Of a DNA stretch of 23,225 bases, positions 6,123 to 14,072 are shown piece by piece (position 1 is the first letter of the stretch; every line of letters starts with the position of its first letter). The stretch is from Methanobacteriota archaeon. Lineage in GTDB: Archaea; Halobacteriota; Methanomicrobia; Methanomicrobiales; Methanoculleaceae. The notes beneath the pieces are model-generated. The model had not been told where the DNA came from and did no database searches. It saw only the letters and a program-made list of their open reading frames with translations. The stretch is taken from NCBI GenBank assembly GCA_023457135.1, contig JAEWMO010000001.1:1-23225 (forward strand), written 5' to 3'. The translations under genes were made by a program, and so were the position numbers.

Positions 6123-6539
6123 ATGGATGAGAAAGGACCGGCGGACGACGACCTGCAGCGTCTCCGTGAAGAGCGCCTCCGCGAGATGGAGGCCAGACTC
6201 CTCGGCGACCGGGGCGGTGTCTTCGAGATCGCGGACGATACGTTTCAGGAGACCGTGCGGGCGCACCCCTCGCTCGTCGTCGACGTCTGGGCGGAATGGT
6301 GCGGCCCCTGCCGGATGGTGGCCCCGGTGATCGAGGACCTTGCGCGTGAGTTCTCCGGGCGGGTGGCCTTCTCCAAGTGCAACGTCGACGAGAACCCGCG
6401 GCTCGCGGCTCAGTTCAGCATAACGGCGATCCCGACGCTGCTCTTCTTTGCTAACGGCATGCCCGTCGACCGGGTGGTCGGCGCGCTCCCGAGAGAGGCG
6501 ATCAAAGCCCGGGTCATGCGGGCCTTCGGCACCGGCTAG
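6123..6539 (+). CDS. Thioredoxin with charged N-terminal extension
   Basis: The product reduces disulfides in cytoplasmic proteins. The thioredoxin fold spans about residues 32-136 of 138, with active site WCGPC (C60, C63), preceding VVDVWAEW, and cis-proline segment AIPTLLFF (Pro104). The first 30 residues are an added, highly charged helix (DDDLQRLREERLREMEARLL) not found in minimal thioredoxins of about 105 residues; it could be a coiled-coil docking segment. The ATG at 6123 is preferred over a GTG at 6105 because of the TATA spacing. The stop codon overlaps that of the convergent dehydratase-like gene within the shared CTAG, leaving no terminator space. A matching thioredoxin reductase is not in the window. 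Confidence 0.93.
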   Translation: MDEKGPADDDLQRLREERLREMEARLLGDRGGVFEIADDTFQETVRAHPSLVVDVWAEWCGPCRMVAPVIEDLAREFSGRVAFSKCNVDENPRLAAQFSITAIPTLLFFANGMPVDRVVGALPREAIKARVMRAFGTG

Positions 6540-6883
6540 AGGGTCCCGCCCTGCCGGGACCGGAGCCGGTCGGAGAGCCGCGCGGCCATGATGAAGTCGT
6601 TCCGGGAGAGCCCGCCGATGGCGTAGGTGTACCACGCCACGTCAACCATCCGGCCCTCCCGGATCCCGATATCCACGAGGTGGCCCTCCCGCGCGGCGAA
6701 CGCGGCGACCTCGTTGAGGAAGTCGAGGGCGTCGGAGAACTCCCTGCAGGCGAACCGGGCAGAGAGGCGGCCGTCGGCAAGCGACCAGTCCGGGACCTCC
6801 GGCAGGAGGTCGGCGATCTCCCGTCGGGTCAGCGGTGCTGTATCCGTGACACCCGGATCGATTGGCTCGGACGAAAGATCCAT
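6536..6883 (-). CDS. Pterin-4a-carbinolamine dehydratase-like protein, catalytic histidines missing
   Basis: The 115-residue product has the fold pattern of the PCD/DCoH family: LTRREIADLLPEVPDWSL near the start, FSDALDFLNEVAAFAAREGH in the middle and IGGLSRNDFIMAARLSDRL near the end. Canonical members carry a His-His-Pro and a later Thr-His before GGLT. Here they read His68-Leu69-Val70 and Thr86-Tyr87, so only the first histidine remains and dehydratase activity is doubtful. It may bind pterins (methanopterin is the main pterin here) or act as a protein-binding dimer, as DCoH does in animals; both ideas are inference. GAGG about 8 bases upstream supports the start. It lies 52 bp after the flavoprotein gene and may share its message. 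Confidence 0.82.
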   Translation of the reverse strand: MDLSSEPIDPGVTDTAPLTRREIADLLPEVPDWSLADGRLSARFACREFSDALDFLNEVAAFAAREGHLVDIGIREGRMVDVAWYTYAIGGLSRNDFIMAARLSDRLRSRQGGTL

Positions 6884-6935
6884 GGTGATCCCTCTCCGGG
6901 GAGATGGAAAAAGGTTCGTCTCCGGTGCCGGCCTC

Positions 6936-7502
6936 TCAGCGGAGTTTCTTTATCAGGAACGCCACGTTCTCGGCGAACCGGCGGACCGTCCGCATCCCCT
7001 CCTCGTCGTTTGCGGCCTCGCCCGGCGCGTGCCCGAAGACCATGTTCCAGTAGGTCGAGCCCGGCACGATCATGTCGTTGATGAGGTAGAACATCAGCAT
7101 CTCCTGGAGGGTCGCGGTATGCCCGCCCCGGCGCGCCACGGCGATCGGCCCGCCCACCTTCCGCGAGAGGAAGGAGTCCGAGGCCATCGAGACCATCCCG
7201 ATCCTCTGTAACGCCGCCATGACATCTCCCCGCGCCGTCCCGAAGTAGACCGGGGTCCCGACGATGAAGCCGTCCGCCTCCCGGACTTTCTCGATGATCT
7301 CGTTCAAGCCGTCGTCGAGAGCGCATTCCCCGCTGCTGCAGAGCCCGCAGGCCGTGCAGGAGCGGATCTGCGTCTCCCCGAGCAGGATGGTCTCCGTCGC
7401 GATTCCCTCGCGTTCGAGGACCTTTGCACACTCGTCAAGCACCTGTGCGGTGTTCCCCTCGAGCCGGGGGCTCCCACAGAGGAGTAGTACTCTTCCTTCC
7501 AT
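6936..7502 (-). CDS. Iron-sulfur flavoprotein (Isf-type, NADPH-FMN reductase fold)
   Basis: The 188-residue protein has the flavodoxin-like fold with the FMN phosphate loop GSPRLEGNT (10-18) and the TPVYFG segment that contacts the flavin ring. Between them is CTACGLCSSGEC, cysteines 49, 52, 55 and 60 in the compact CX2CX2CX4C spacing that binds a [4Fe-4S] cluster in Methanosarcina Isf. Members pass electrons from ferredoxin to FMN and can reduce oxygen or peroxide in methanogens; the substrate here is not known. GAGGTG 8 bases upstream sets the ATG at 7502 and includes the stop of the DUF362 gene, so the pair is coupled. With that ferredoxin-bearing partner it probably forms a small redox unit. 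Confidence 0.9.
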   Translation of the reverse strand: MEGRVLLLCGSPRLEGNTAQVLDECAKVLEREGIATETILLGETQIRSCTACGLCSSGECALDDGLNEIIEKVREADGFIVGTPVYFGTARGDVMAALQRIGMVSMASDSFLSRKVGGPIAVARRGGHTATLQEMLMFYLINDMIVPGSTYWNMVFGHAPGEAANDEEGMRTVRRFAENVAFLIKKLR

Positions 7503-7506
7503 TATT

Positions 7507-8610
7507 TCACACCTCGATCAACCGGTACTCGGCCTCGCCGAGCCCGAGCTCTGCCGCATACGCGATCTGGTATTCGCCGTCCGTGTAGTCCCAGACCCCC
7601 TTAAACTTGTCCTCGCCGGGGGCGAAGTTCCCCGCGAGATGTGACCGGGCGAACCCCTGCTCGCCGTTGACGAGGTCGAGGCTCGCCCGGTCGATCGCGA
7701 CCGGGTCGGTCGAGGCCAGGATCCCGATGTCCGGGACGATCGGCGCGTCGCTCCAGGGGACGCAGTCGCAGTCGGGGGTGATGCCGAGGAGGAAGTTGAC
7801 GTAGCCGACCCGGCCGGATTTACCGCGGACAGCGCCGAGGGCATACTCGCAGAGCCGCTCGATGAACGGCCGGATCTCCGTCGTCCAGTCGAACTCGACC
7901 GCCCCCGAAGGGCAGGCGCGCATGCAGTCGCCGCACCCGACGCAGTGCTCCGGGTTGATCGCTGCCCGACCGTCATCAAGGGTCATCGCCGCCTGCGGGC
8001 AGACCAGGGTGCACTTCCCGCACCCCCCGCACCGCTCGACCTCCACGTAGGGCCGGCCGGCGTGCTGCTCCGCCTTCCCCGACGGCGGGGCGCAGCCCAT
8101 CGCCAGGTTCTTGATCGCCCCGCCGAGCCCGGCGGTGTCGTGGGCTTTGACGTGCGAGAGGACGATCATGCTCCCCGCGGCCCGGATACCGCCCGCAATC
8201 CGGACACGGCGAAAGTGCTTCCCCTCGATCGGGACCTCCTCCCAGTAGCCGCCGGCAAGACCGTCCGCCACGATCACCGGGGCGCCGACGACCGCGTAGG
8301 CAAAACCGTGCTCGATGGCGGTGACGGTATGCCGGACCGCGTCCGCCCGGCTCCCGGCGTAGAGGGTGGCGGTGTCCGTGATGAACGGGTGGGCTCCCCG
8401 CTCCTTCACCTTATCGACCACCTGCCGGACGAAGACCGGGTTGACGTAGGTGTCGCACCCCCGCTCCCCGACGTGGACCTTGACGGCCGTGAGGTCGCCG
8501 CTCCGGACCACCCGGTCGAACCCGGCCGCGTCGAAGAGACGCCGGATCTTCTCGATCTTGCTCTCGTGCGGGCCCCGAGCCCGGAGGCCGGCAAAATAGA
8601 CGTCTGCCAT
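7507..8610 (-). CDS. DUF362 domain protein with two 4Fe-4S clusters
   Basis: The 367-residue protein is a DUF362 domain (VKVHVGERGCDTYVNPVFVRQVV near 43-65, LSHVKAHDTAGLGGAIKNLAMG near 151-172, and ILASTDPVAIDRASLDLVN later) interrupted at 190-240 by a bacterial-type ferredoxin insert. The insert has two complete motifs: CGGCGKCTLVCP (C194, C197, C200, C204) and CVGCGDCMRACP (C223, C226, C229, C233). The family is widespread in methanogens and anaerobes and is thought to move electrons or reduce an unknown substrate; no reaction is established. There is no signal peptide, so it is cytoplasmic. GGAG upstream of the ATG and a TTATCCGT box some 40 bases before it suggest its own promoter, separate from the GNAT gene 63 bp upstream. 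Confidence 0.92.
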   Translation of the reverse strand: MADVYFAGLRARGPHESKIEKIRRLFDAAGFDRVVRSGDLTAVKVHVGERGCDTYVNPVFVRQVVDKVKERGAHPFITDTATLYAGSRADAVRHTVTAIEHGFAYAVVGAPVIVADGLAGGYWEEVPIEGKHFRRVRIAGGIRAAGSMIVLSHVKAHDTAGLGGAIKNLAMGCAPPSGKAEQHAGRPYVEVERCGGCGKCTLVCPQAAMTLDDGRAAINPEHCVGCGDCMRACPSGAVEFDWTTEIRPFIERLCEYALGAVRGKSGRVGYVNFLLGITPDCDCVPWSDAPIVPDIGILASTDPVAIDRASLDLVNGEQGFARSHLAGNFAPGEDKFKGVWDYTDGEYQIAYAAELGLGEAEYRLIEV

Positions 8611-8648
8611 TGCGTATCGGCTCCTTCCCGGATACGTTCCGGCCGAAA

Positions 8649-8656
8649 ACGGATAA
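8649..8656 (-). promoter_or_regulatory. Probable TATA box (TTATCCGT) before the DUF362 gene
   Basis: The minus strand reads CAACCCTTATCCGT, with the box centred 43 bases before the ATG. That leaves a leader of about 17 bases, enough for the GGAG ribosome-binding site. The same octamer occurs before the cheW and arginine deiminase operons. Confidence 0.45.
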
Positions 8657-8673
8657 GGGTTGTGCCGGTCCCT

Positions 8674-9114
8674 TCACAGCCCGGCACGCCGGCGCATCGG
8701 CCGGACCTCCGCGCCCTCCATGTTCCCCGCCGCCCAGGTGTAGCGCTCCCGGATGGGAGGAGGGAGGTCGCGCTCCGGGATCGATATGAACCCGAACTCC
8801 GCGTAGAGCCCCGTGAGGCTCTCGACGGCGTACATGTAGAGGTCGTCGTTGTGGCAGGCGACGACGAGCGCCCGGACCACCTTGCGGGCATACCCCTTCC
8901 CGCGCTCGATCTCGGGCGTGAAGACGCCGTCGACCTCCATGCTCCCGTCGGGGTGCCGCCGGCACCGGGCGAGGGAGACGATCCGGCCCCCGGCAAAGAC
9001 CGCGAAGATCCGGTCCCGGGCCGGATCGGCAGTCATCCCGTGGTAGTCGCGCCAGACCTCGTCGGCGAGCGGAAACTCCTCGCTCCGGAGTTCCCGGACC
9101 ACTTCAGACGACAC
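8674..9114 (-). CDS. GNAT family N-acetyltransferase
   Basis: The 146-residue protein has the GNAT acetyl-CoA fold: MEVDGVFTPEIERGKGYARKVVRALV contains strand beta4 and the pyrophosphate loop RGKGYA (about 71-76). YMYAVESLTGLYAEFGFISIPERDLP is the usual end of the fold (LYAEFGF). The acceptor is unknown. A GTG at 9114 is chosen because GGAGG lies 6 bases before it; the frame is open 7 codons further, inside the kinase gene. It overlaps the 3' end of the PAS kinase gene by 11 bp, so it is the last gene of the sensory cluster. Acetylation of a signalling protein is an attractive but unsupported idea; acetylation of a small molecule is equally possible. Confidence 0.87.
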   Translation of the reverse strand: MSSEVVRELRSEEFPLADEVWRDYHGMTADPARDRIFAVFAGGRIVSLARCRRHPDGSMEVDGVFTPEIERGKGYARKVVRALVVACHNDDLYMYAVESLTGLYAEFGFISIPERDLPPPIRERYTWAAGNMEGAEVRPMRRRAGL

Positions 9115-10471
9115 GGTAGCCCTCCGGCGGCACAAGAAGTTCGAACCGCGCTCCCTCGCCCGGCGTCCCGGTCTCGCGGATCGTTATCCCGGTTATGCTG
9201 AGGATCTCGCGGGCGAGGACGAGCCCGTGCCCGTAGCCCTCCGGCCGCTGGGCGAAGAGACCCTCCTTCTCCGCTTCGGGGATCCCGATCCCGTCATCCT
9301 CGACGATGATCGCGCAGCCCTCCGGGCGCAGGTGATAGGTGACGACGACCCGGCTCACGCCCGTCGCCGGGTCGAGGGCGTTCTCGAAGAGGTGGACGAA
9401 GACCGTGCCGAGGTGGGGGTCGGCAAAGACCTCGAGCCGCTCGACCCAGACCTCGAGGGCGACGTTCTCGAAGGGGAGGCCGGCGGCCGCCCGCATCACC
9501 GTCCCCTGCACCGGCATCCATGCCGGCGGCGACGTCCCGATGTCGCGGAACGCGCGGGAGATCTCGAGCTGCCGCCGGATACCGTCTGCGGCGCCGTTCA
9601 AGTCGTCGATGAACGAGAGGACCGCCGGGTCGTCGAACTTCATCACGCCGACCGAGAGGTGGCCGTAGAGGACCGCGAGCCGGTTCGAGAGATCGGTGCG
9701 CAGGATCCCGGTCAGGGTGTTGAGCTGGCGGCCGGCGTTCTGGAGCGCGGCCTCCGTCATCATCTGGTCGCTCACGTCGCGGATGGACTCGATCGCTCCC
9801 GCGACGTTCCCCTTCGCGTCGAGGAGCGCGGTCGCCGTGAACCGCAGGTGCGCCCCCTTTCCACCCCGGAGGCGGGTGACCGCGCTCTCCTCGGTGAGGA
9901 CACCGTCCGTCCCCTCGCCCCGGAGGACCCGGTCGACGAGGAGCGGCCGCCGTTCACCATAGAAAGGAACCGCATACTCGCGGTCCCCCCGGCCGAGCAT
10001 CGCCTCCCCCGCGACGCCGGTCATCTCCTCCATCGCGCGGTTCCAGGCGATGATCCTCCCTTCGCGGTCGACGGCGAAGGTCGCGTCGGGCAAAAACTCG
10101 ATGATCTCGTTCATCTGCCGCTCGGACTCCCGGAGCCTCGTCGCAAGGAGCGCGACCACCCAGCCGACCAGGACGAGGAAGACCGCGCGGGGGAGGATGG
10201 TGAGCGCGAGGAGCGGGCTGGCCGGGGAGAGGAGGAAGACCGTGACGGCGTAGAGGACCGCGACGCCGGCGGAGAAGAGGACCCCGCGCCGGGGATACCA
10301 GTAACTCGCGAGGATGATCGGGATGCTGAGCGGGAGGGCCGGGAGGGGGAGGAGCCCCTCCGGTGCGCCGAGGAAGAGGCCGAGGAGGTTTCCGCCGAGG
10401 GCAAGCGCAGTCAGCCCGGCGATGACTGCGACGCGGTTTCGCGTGCCGGCGAGAGGGTGTCCGGGGTTCAT
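9104..10471 (-). CDS. Membrane PAS sensor kinase with the phospho-accepting His replaced by Thr
   Basis: The 455-residue protein begins with four hydrophobic segments (about 14-35, 42-58, 64-82 and 88-110), enough for a membrane sensor region. A PAS domain follows at about 121-240 (LPDATFAVDREGRIIAWNRAMEEMTG, then RDVSDQMMTEAAL). A histidine-kinase-like C-terminus has an N-box (HLFENALDPATG, N364), G1 box EDDGIGIP (391-398) and G2 box GYGHGLVLAREI. The dimerisation helix reads LTGILRTDLSNRLAVLYG where its neighbour has MASITRHDLLNQLSALWG, so Thr259 stands in for the histidine. The protein cannot phosphorylate itself in the normal way; it may bind ATP, act on its partner, or only sense. It overlaps the GNAT gene and lies 42 bp after the receiver-kinase gene. 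Confidence 0.9.
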   Translation of the reverse strand: MNPGHPLAGTRNRVAVIAGLTALALGGNLLGLFLGAPEGLLPLPALPLSIPIILASYWYPRRGVLFSAGVAVLYAVTVFLLSPASPLLALTILPRAVFLVLVGWVVALLATRLRESERQMNEIIEFLPDATFAVDREGRIIAWNRAMEEMTGVAGEAMLGRGDREYAVPFYGERRPLLVDRVLRGEGTDGVLTEESAVTRLRGGKGAHLRFTATALLDAKGNVAGAIESIRDVSDQMMTEAALQNAGRQLNTLTGILRTDLSNRLAVLYGHLSVGVMKFDDPAVLSFIDDLNGAADGIRRQLEISRAFRDIGTSPPAWMPVQGTVMRAAAGLPFENVALEVWVERLEVFADPHLGTVFVHLFENALDPATGVSRVVVTYHLRPEGCAIIVEDDGIGIPEAEKEGLFAQRPEGYGHGLVLAREILSITGITIRETGTPGEGARFELLVPPEGYRVV

Positions 10472-10507
10472 GACGGGACCTATACCTCTCTTTCGTCCTG
10501 CACCGGC

Positions 10508-10513
10508 AAAAAA
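10508..10513 (-). terminator. T-run right after the receiver-kinase stop codon
   Basis: On the minus strand six T follow the TGA stop, flanked by short CCGG repeats that can pair. It could reduce read-through into the PAS-kinase gene, but it sits inside a close-packed cluster, so it is only a possible partial terminator. Confidence 0.3.
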
Positions 10514-11821
10514 TCATCCGGCCTGTGTGCCGGAGGCACGGATCACCTCAGCCGGGCAGCGGATCTCGAACCGGGCTCCCCTGCCGGGGATTCCGGTCTC
10601 CTGGATCGTGATGCCGGTTATGCCGAGGATCTCCCGCGCAAGGAAGAGGCCGAGGCCGGTGTTCATCCCGTAGGCGTAGGAGAAGATCTTCTCCTTCTCG
10701 GCGGGAGCGATCCCGACCCCGTCATCCTCGCAGAGGATCGTCCGAGTCCCGTCGCCCTCCTCCCGGAGGCTGAAGGTGATCGTCGTGAGCGTCTTTCCAT
10801 ACCGGAGCGCGTTCTCGATCAGGTTCGCAAAGACCTTCTCGATGAGCGGGTCGGCGTAGATCTCCACCCCTGCCGGGAGGGTGTTTTCGATCGTCACTGC
10901 TCCCGGCGAGACGTACCGCACCGACCGGTCGGCGACCGCCCGGATCTCCTGCCAGACGGGGGATGCAGCGCCCACCTTCTGGTATTCGGCGGTGAACGCG
11001 ACGGTGTTGTTGATCCGGTTCACCATCCCGGCGGCGCTCTCGACATGCTGCCATGCGTTCGCCGGGTCGGTCTCGCGCAGCGTCAGAGCGAGGTCGAGAT
11101 ATCCCCAGAGCGCCGAGAGCTGGTTCAAGAGGTCGTGGCGGGTGATGCTCGCCATGAGCTGGAGCTTTCTGTTCGCGTCCGCGAGCGCCTTCTCGACACG
11201 CCTGCGCTCCAGGTTCTCGGCCGCGAGGCTCTCGTTGCTGACCGAGAGTTCTTCGACGGTATCCGTGAGCTGCTGGTTCAGGGAATGCAGCTGCTCCTGC
11301 GCCTCCTGGAGCTCGGCGTTCTTTGCCACCGCGACGGCGTAGGTCGAAAGAAGCGTGTTCAGGATCCGGAGCCTGCCCGCGGCGACGGTGTAGGTGCTGC
11401 CGGCAAGCGGAACCTCGAGCGGGGCGCTCTCCGGCTCGGGCTGCTCCGCCGTCCGGAGGACGGCCTCGATCTGGGAGCGGACGAGGTCGGGGTCGACGGG
11501 TTTGACGATGAAACTGTCGGCCCCGACGGCGAGACCCCGCATCACGTCGGCGGGGTCAAAGAGGTTGGTGACCAGGATGACCGGGATCTCCGGGAAATCC
11601 TCTTTGATCCGGCGGCAGAGGTCGTAGCCGTCCATGCCCGGCATCACGATGTCGGTCAGGACGATATCGGGCCTGCCGGCCGCGAGCCGCCGGAGCGCCG
11701 CCTCGCCGTCCGCCGCCAGGGTGACGTCGTAGCCCTCCTGCTCAAGTATATGACGGAGGAACTCGGCCTGCGTCCGGCTGTCCTCCACAACAAGAATGCT
11801 GATTATCGGTCCGTTCTGCAT
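10514..11821 (-). CDS. Soluble hybrid response regulator / histidine kinase
   Basis: The 435-residue protein has no membrane segment. Residues 1-125 are a receiver domain with acidic pair E13-D14, phospho-acceptor D57 (LTDIVMPGMDGYDL) and K107 in IVKPVD. A helical linker (about 165-220, probably coiled coil) leads to a kinase core with H229 in SITRHDLLNQLSAL, N337 in NLIENALRYGKT, the G1 box CEDDGVGI and the G2 box GLGLFLAREI. All catalytic residues are present, so it can phosphorylate itself. A receiver placed before the kinase suggests that phosphate from CheA or another kinase sets its activity. GGAGG lies just before the ATG. The C-terminus is closely similar to the PAS kinase encoded next, pointing to duplication. 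Confidence 0.93.
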   Translation of the reverse strand: MQNGPIISILVVEDSRTQAEFLRHILEQEGYDVTLAADGEAALRRLAAGRPDIVLTDIVMPGMDGYDLCRRIKEDFPEIPVILVTNLFDPADVMRGLAVGADSFIVKPVDPDLVRSQIEAVLRTAEQPEPESAPLEVPLAGSTYTVAAGRLRILNTLLSTYAVAVAKNAELQEAQEQLHSLNQQLTDTVEELSVSNESLAAENLERRRVEKALADANRKLQLMASITRHDLLNQLSALWGYLDLALTLRETDPANAWQHVESAAGMVNRINNTVAFTAEYQKVGAASPVWQEIRAVADRSVRYVSPGAVTIENTLPAGVEIYADPLIEKVFANLIENALRYGKTLTTITFSLREEGDGTRTILCEDDGVGIAPAEKEKIFSYAYGMNTGLGLFLAREILGITGITIQETGIPGRGARFEIRCPAEVIRASGTQAG

Positions 11822-11839
11822 CTCTCCCTCCTGTATTCG

Positions 11840-14065
11840 TCAACGGGGCATCAGGCGTCTGATCGCCGAGAGGAAGTCCCCCGTCTTAAAGCTGCTCTTG
11901 ACGATGTAGGCGTCCGCCCCGACGGCCCTCCCCTGCTCCCGGTCTTCCGGGGAGTCGAGCGAGGTGACCAGCATCACGGGAAGCCGGCGATCCAGGGCAC
12001 GGAGCTTCTCGGTGAGGACGAAGCCGTTCATCCGGGGCATATCCACGTCTGAAACGACCATATCAAACTCATGCTCCTTAAGCCTTCCGAGTGCGTCGAT
12101 ACCGTCGACGGCGGTCTCTACCTGATATCCTGCCTCTTCGAGGACCTCCTGCAGGAGGGCCCGCGCTGTTACCGAGTCCTCCACGACGAGGATCCTCCGG
12201 GCGGCCCCGCCCGGGAGTGCCGGGAGGGGCGCCGGCCGCTCCGCCTGCAGGGCGTCCTGGATCAGCTCGATCGGGTCGAGGACGAGCGCCACCCGGCCGT
12301 CGCCGAGGATCACGGCGCCCTCGATCCGCCGGACGGAACGGAGCTGGGCACCGAGCGGCCGCACGACGATCTCCTGCACCCGGATCACCTCGTCGACCAT
12401 GCAGGCGATCTGCCCTGCCCCGTAGGCGATGATGACGAGGGGCATTGCGCGCGACGGGTCGTGCGAGCCGGAGGGGGGGATGCCGAGAGCCTCGGTGAGC
12501 CGGATGACCTCGATCGTCTCCCCGGTAAGCCGGACCGTCGGCCGGCCCTTCTCGACCGCCAGGAGGTCCGGGCGGATCCGGAGGACCTGTTTCACCTGCT
12601 GCATGGGGAGGACATAGACCTGCCGCTCTGCGCGGACCAGCAGCCCGCGGAGGGTGGCCATCCGCACCGGGACGGAGAGGGTGATCGCGGTCCCCCTGCC
12701 GACCGTCGAGGAGACCGTCACCTCCCCGCCGAGGCGGGAGACGCTGTCCTCCACGATGGCAAGCCCGAGCCCCCTCCCGGAGAGGTCGGTGACGACCCGG
12801 CTCGTCGTCAGCCCCGACCGGAAGATGAGCCAGATCGCCTCGCTGTCCGTGAGGGCGGCATCCTCATCGGCTGAGAGCACCCCGGTCTCGACGGCGGTCC
12901 TCCGGATGGCGGCGCTGTCGATGCCGGCACCGTCGTCGGCCACCTCGATCCCGACCCGGCTCCCCGACCGGGGGAAGACCCGGATCCGCACGGTGCCGCG
13001 GGCCGGCTTATTCCGCGCGGCCCTGACGTCCGGGTCCTCGATGCCGTGATCGATGCTGTTTCTGACGAGGTGCATGATCGGCTCTCGCAACGCGTCAAGG
13101 ATGCGCCGGTCCACCTCGATCTCTCCCCCCTCGATGGCGAGGTCGACCGATCTGCCCGACGTCCGGGAGAACTCCCGGACGAACGCGGAGAACGGCACGA
13201 GCATCGACGATGCCGGGAGGAGCGCGGCGTCGTGGACCAGGTCGGAGATCACGGAGGTCCCCGCCTCGAGCGCCGCCCGGTCAAGCTCCATGGCGCGGGC
13301 GTGGGCGGAGAGATCGTGCTGCAGCGCGGTCACGAACTCCCGGTTGAACTCCTGGAACTCGATCACCCGCTGGAGGGGGAGGACCAGGTCGGGAGGGATC
13401 CCCGCCTTCTCCTCGCTGGATATCCCCCTCTTGATCAGGCTCAGGTCGTTGAAGGTCTGGGAGTAGTTCCACTGCCAGAAGGCGAAGCGGGCCGTCATCT
13501 CCTCGATCTCGCGCACCCGCTGGGCGACGGAGAGCCGGGTCGAGAGAAGGCCGTCCGCCCCGGCGGTGAGCTGGTCGAGTTTGTGGGCGGCGATCCTGAC
13601 CGTGCCGCTGTTCTCACTCGCGGCACGCTCCGCTGCCGCCGGAGGGGCACAGGCCTCCCGGGCCGGGGGAGTGGGGCTCCCGGCCGCGGAGAGAGCCCGG
13701 AGCGCGGCGATGATCTCGCCGGGCGGTGCCGGCGGGCGCTCTCCCTGGAGAAGCGCTCTGATGACCGCGAGCGTCCGATGAAAGAGGTCGAACTCCTCGA
13801 TGCCGGGGGCGTATTCCCCCTTCTTTACCAGGGAGAAGACCGACTCGAGCGTCTGGCAGACTGACTCGATCTCCCTGAGGTTGACGGCGCGGGCAGCCCC
13901 TTTCAGGCTGTGGACCTTCCGGTAGACTGACTCGACCGTCGCGGGGTTTAGCCCAGACTTCTCGAGGTCGATCAGGCCCGCGGTGATCGACTCCAGGTAC
14001 TCCTCCGCCTCCTCGCGGAAGGTCTCGAGGAGGCGGGCGCGGAATGCGTCGTCCGATCCGGCCAT
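11840..14065 (-). CDS. cheA: Chemotaxis-type histidine kinase CheA with C-terminal receiver
   Basis: The 741-residue protein is built as Hpt domain (1-110, H52 in KVHSLKGAARAVNL), a short Pro/Ala-rich linker with no clear CheY-binding P2 domain, and a long helical dimerisation region (about 155-300). The ATPase domain follows (N336 in HLVRNSIDHGIEDP, DDGAGID at 377-383, GRGLGLAIV at 430-438), then a CheW-like domain (about 468-608) and a receiver (624-741, D673 in SDVDMPRMNG, K723). A CheA-CheY fusion of this kind is known from FrzE and from alternative-function chemosensory systems. The receiver may be the direct output or a phosphate sink. The gene lies 7 bp after the methyl-accepting protein gene and 18 bp before the receiver-kinase gene, so all three are surely co-transcribed. 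Confidence 0.95.
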   Translation of the reverse strand: MAGSDDAFRARLLETFREEAEEYLESITAGLIDLEKSGLNPATVESVYRKVHSLKGAARAVNLREIESVCQTLESVFSLVKKGEYAPGIEEFDLFHRTLAVIRALLQGERPPAPPGEIIAALRALSAAGSPTPPAREACAPPAAAERAASENSGTVRIAAHKLDQLTAGADGLLSTRLSVAQRVREIEEMTARFAFWQWNYSQTFNDLSLIKRGISSEEKAGIPPDLVLPLQRVIEFQEFNREFVTALQHDLSAHARAMELDRAALEAGTSVISDLVHDAALLPASSMLVPFSAFVREFSRTSGRSVDLAIEGGEIEVDRRILDALREPIMHLVRNSIDHGIEDPDVRAARNKPARGTVRIRVFPRSGSRVGIEVADDGAGIDSAAIRRTAVETGVLSADEDAALTDSEAIWLIFRSGLTTSRVVTDLSGRGLGLAIVEDSVSRLGGEVTVSSTVGRGTAITLSVPVRMATLRGLLVRAERQVYVLPMQQVKQVLRIRPDLLAVEKGRPTVRLTGETIEVIRLTEALGIPPSGSHDPSRAMPLVIIAYGAGQIACMVDEVIRVQEIVVRPLGAQLRSVRRIEGAVILGDGRVALVLDPIELIQDALQAERPAPLPALPGGAARRILVVEDSVTARALLQEVLEEAGYQVETAVDGIDALGRLKEHEFDMVVSDVDMPRMNGFVLTEKLRALDRRLPVMLVTSLDSPEDREQGRAVGADAYIVKSSFKTGDFLSAIRRLMPR

Positions 14066-14072
14066 GGTCGCT

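Noticed and set aside
9227..12052. A 941-residue open frame on the plus strand opposite the kinase genes
   Set aside because: It is antisense to two clear kinases and part of CheA, is dominated by Arg, Asp, Glu, Gly and Val as expected from GC-rich antisense, and has no domain or ribosome-binding site.
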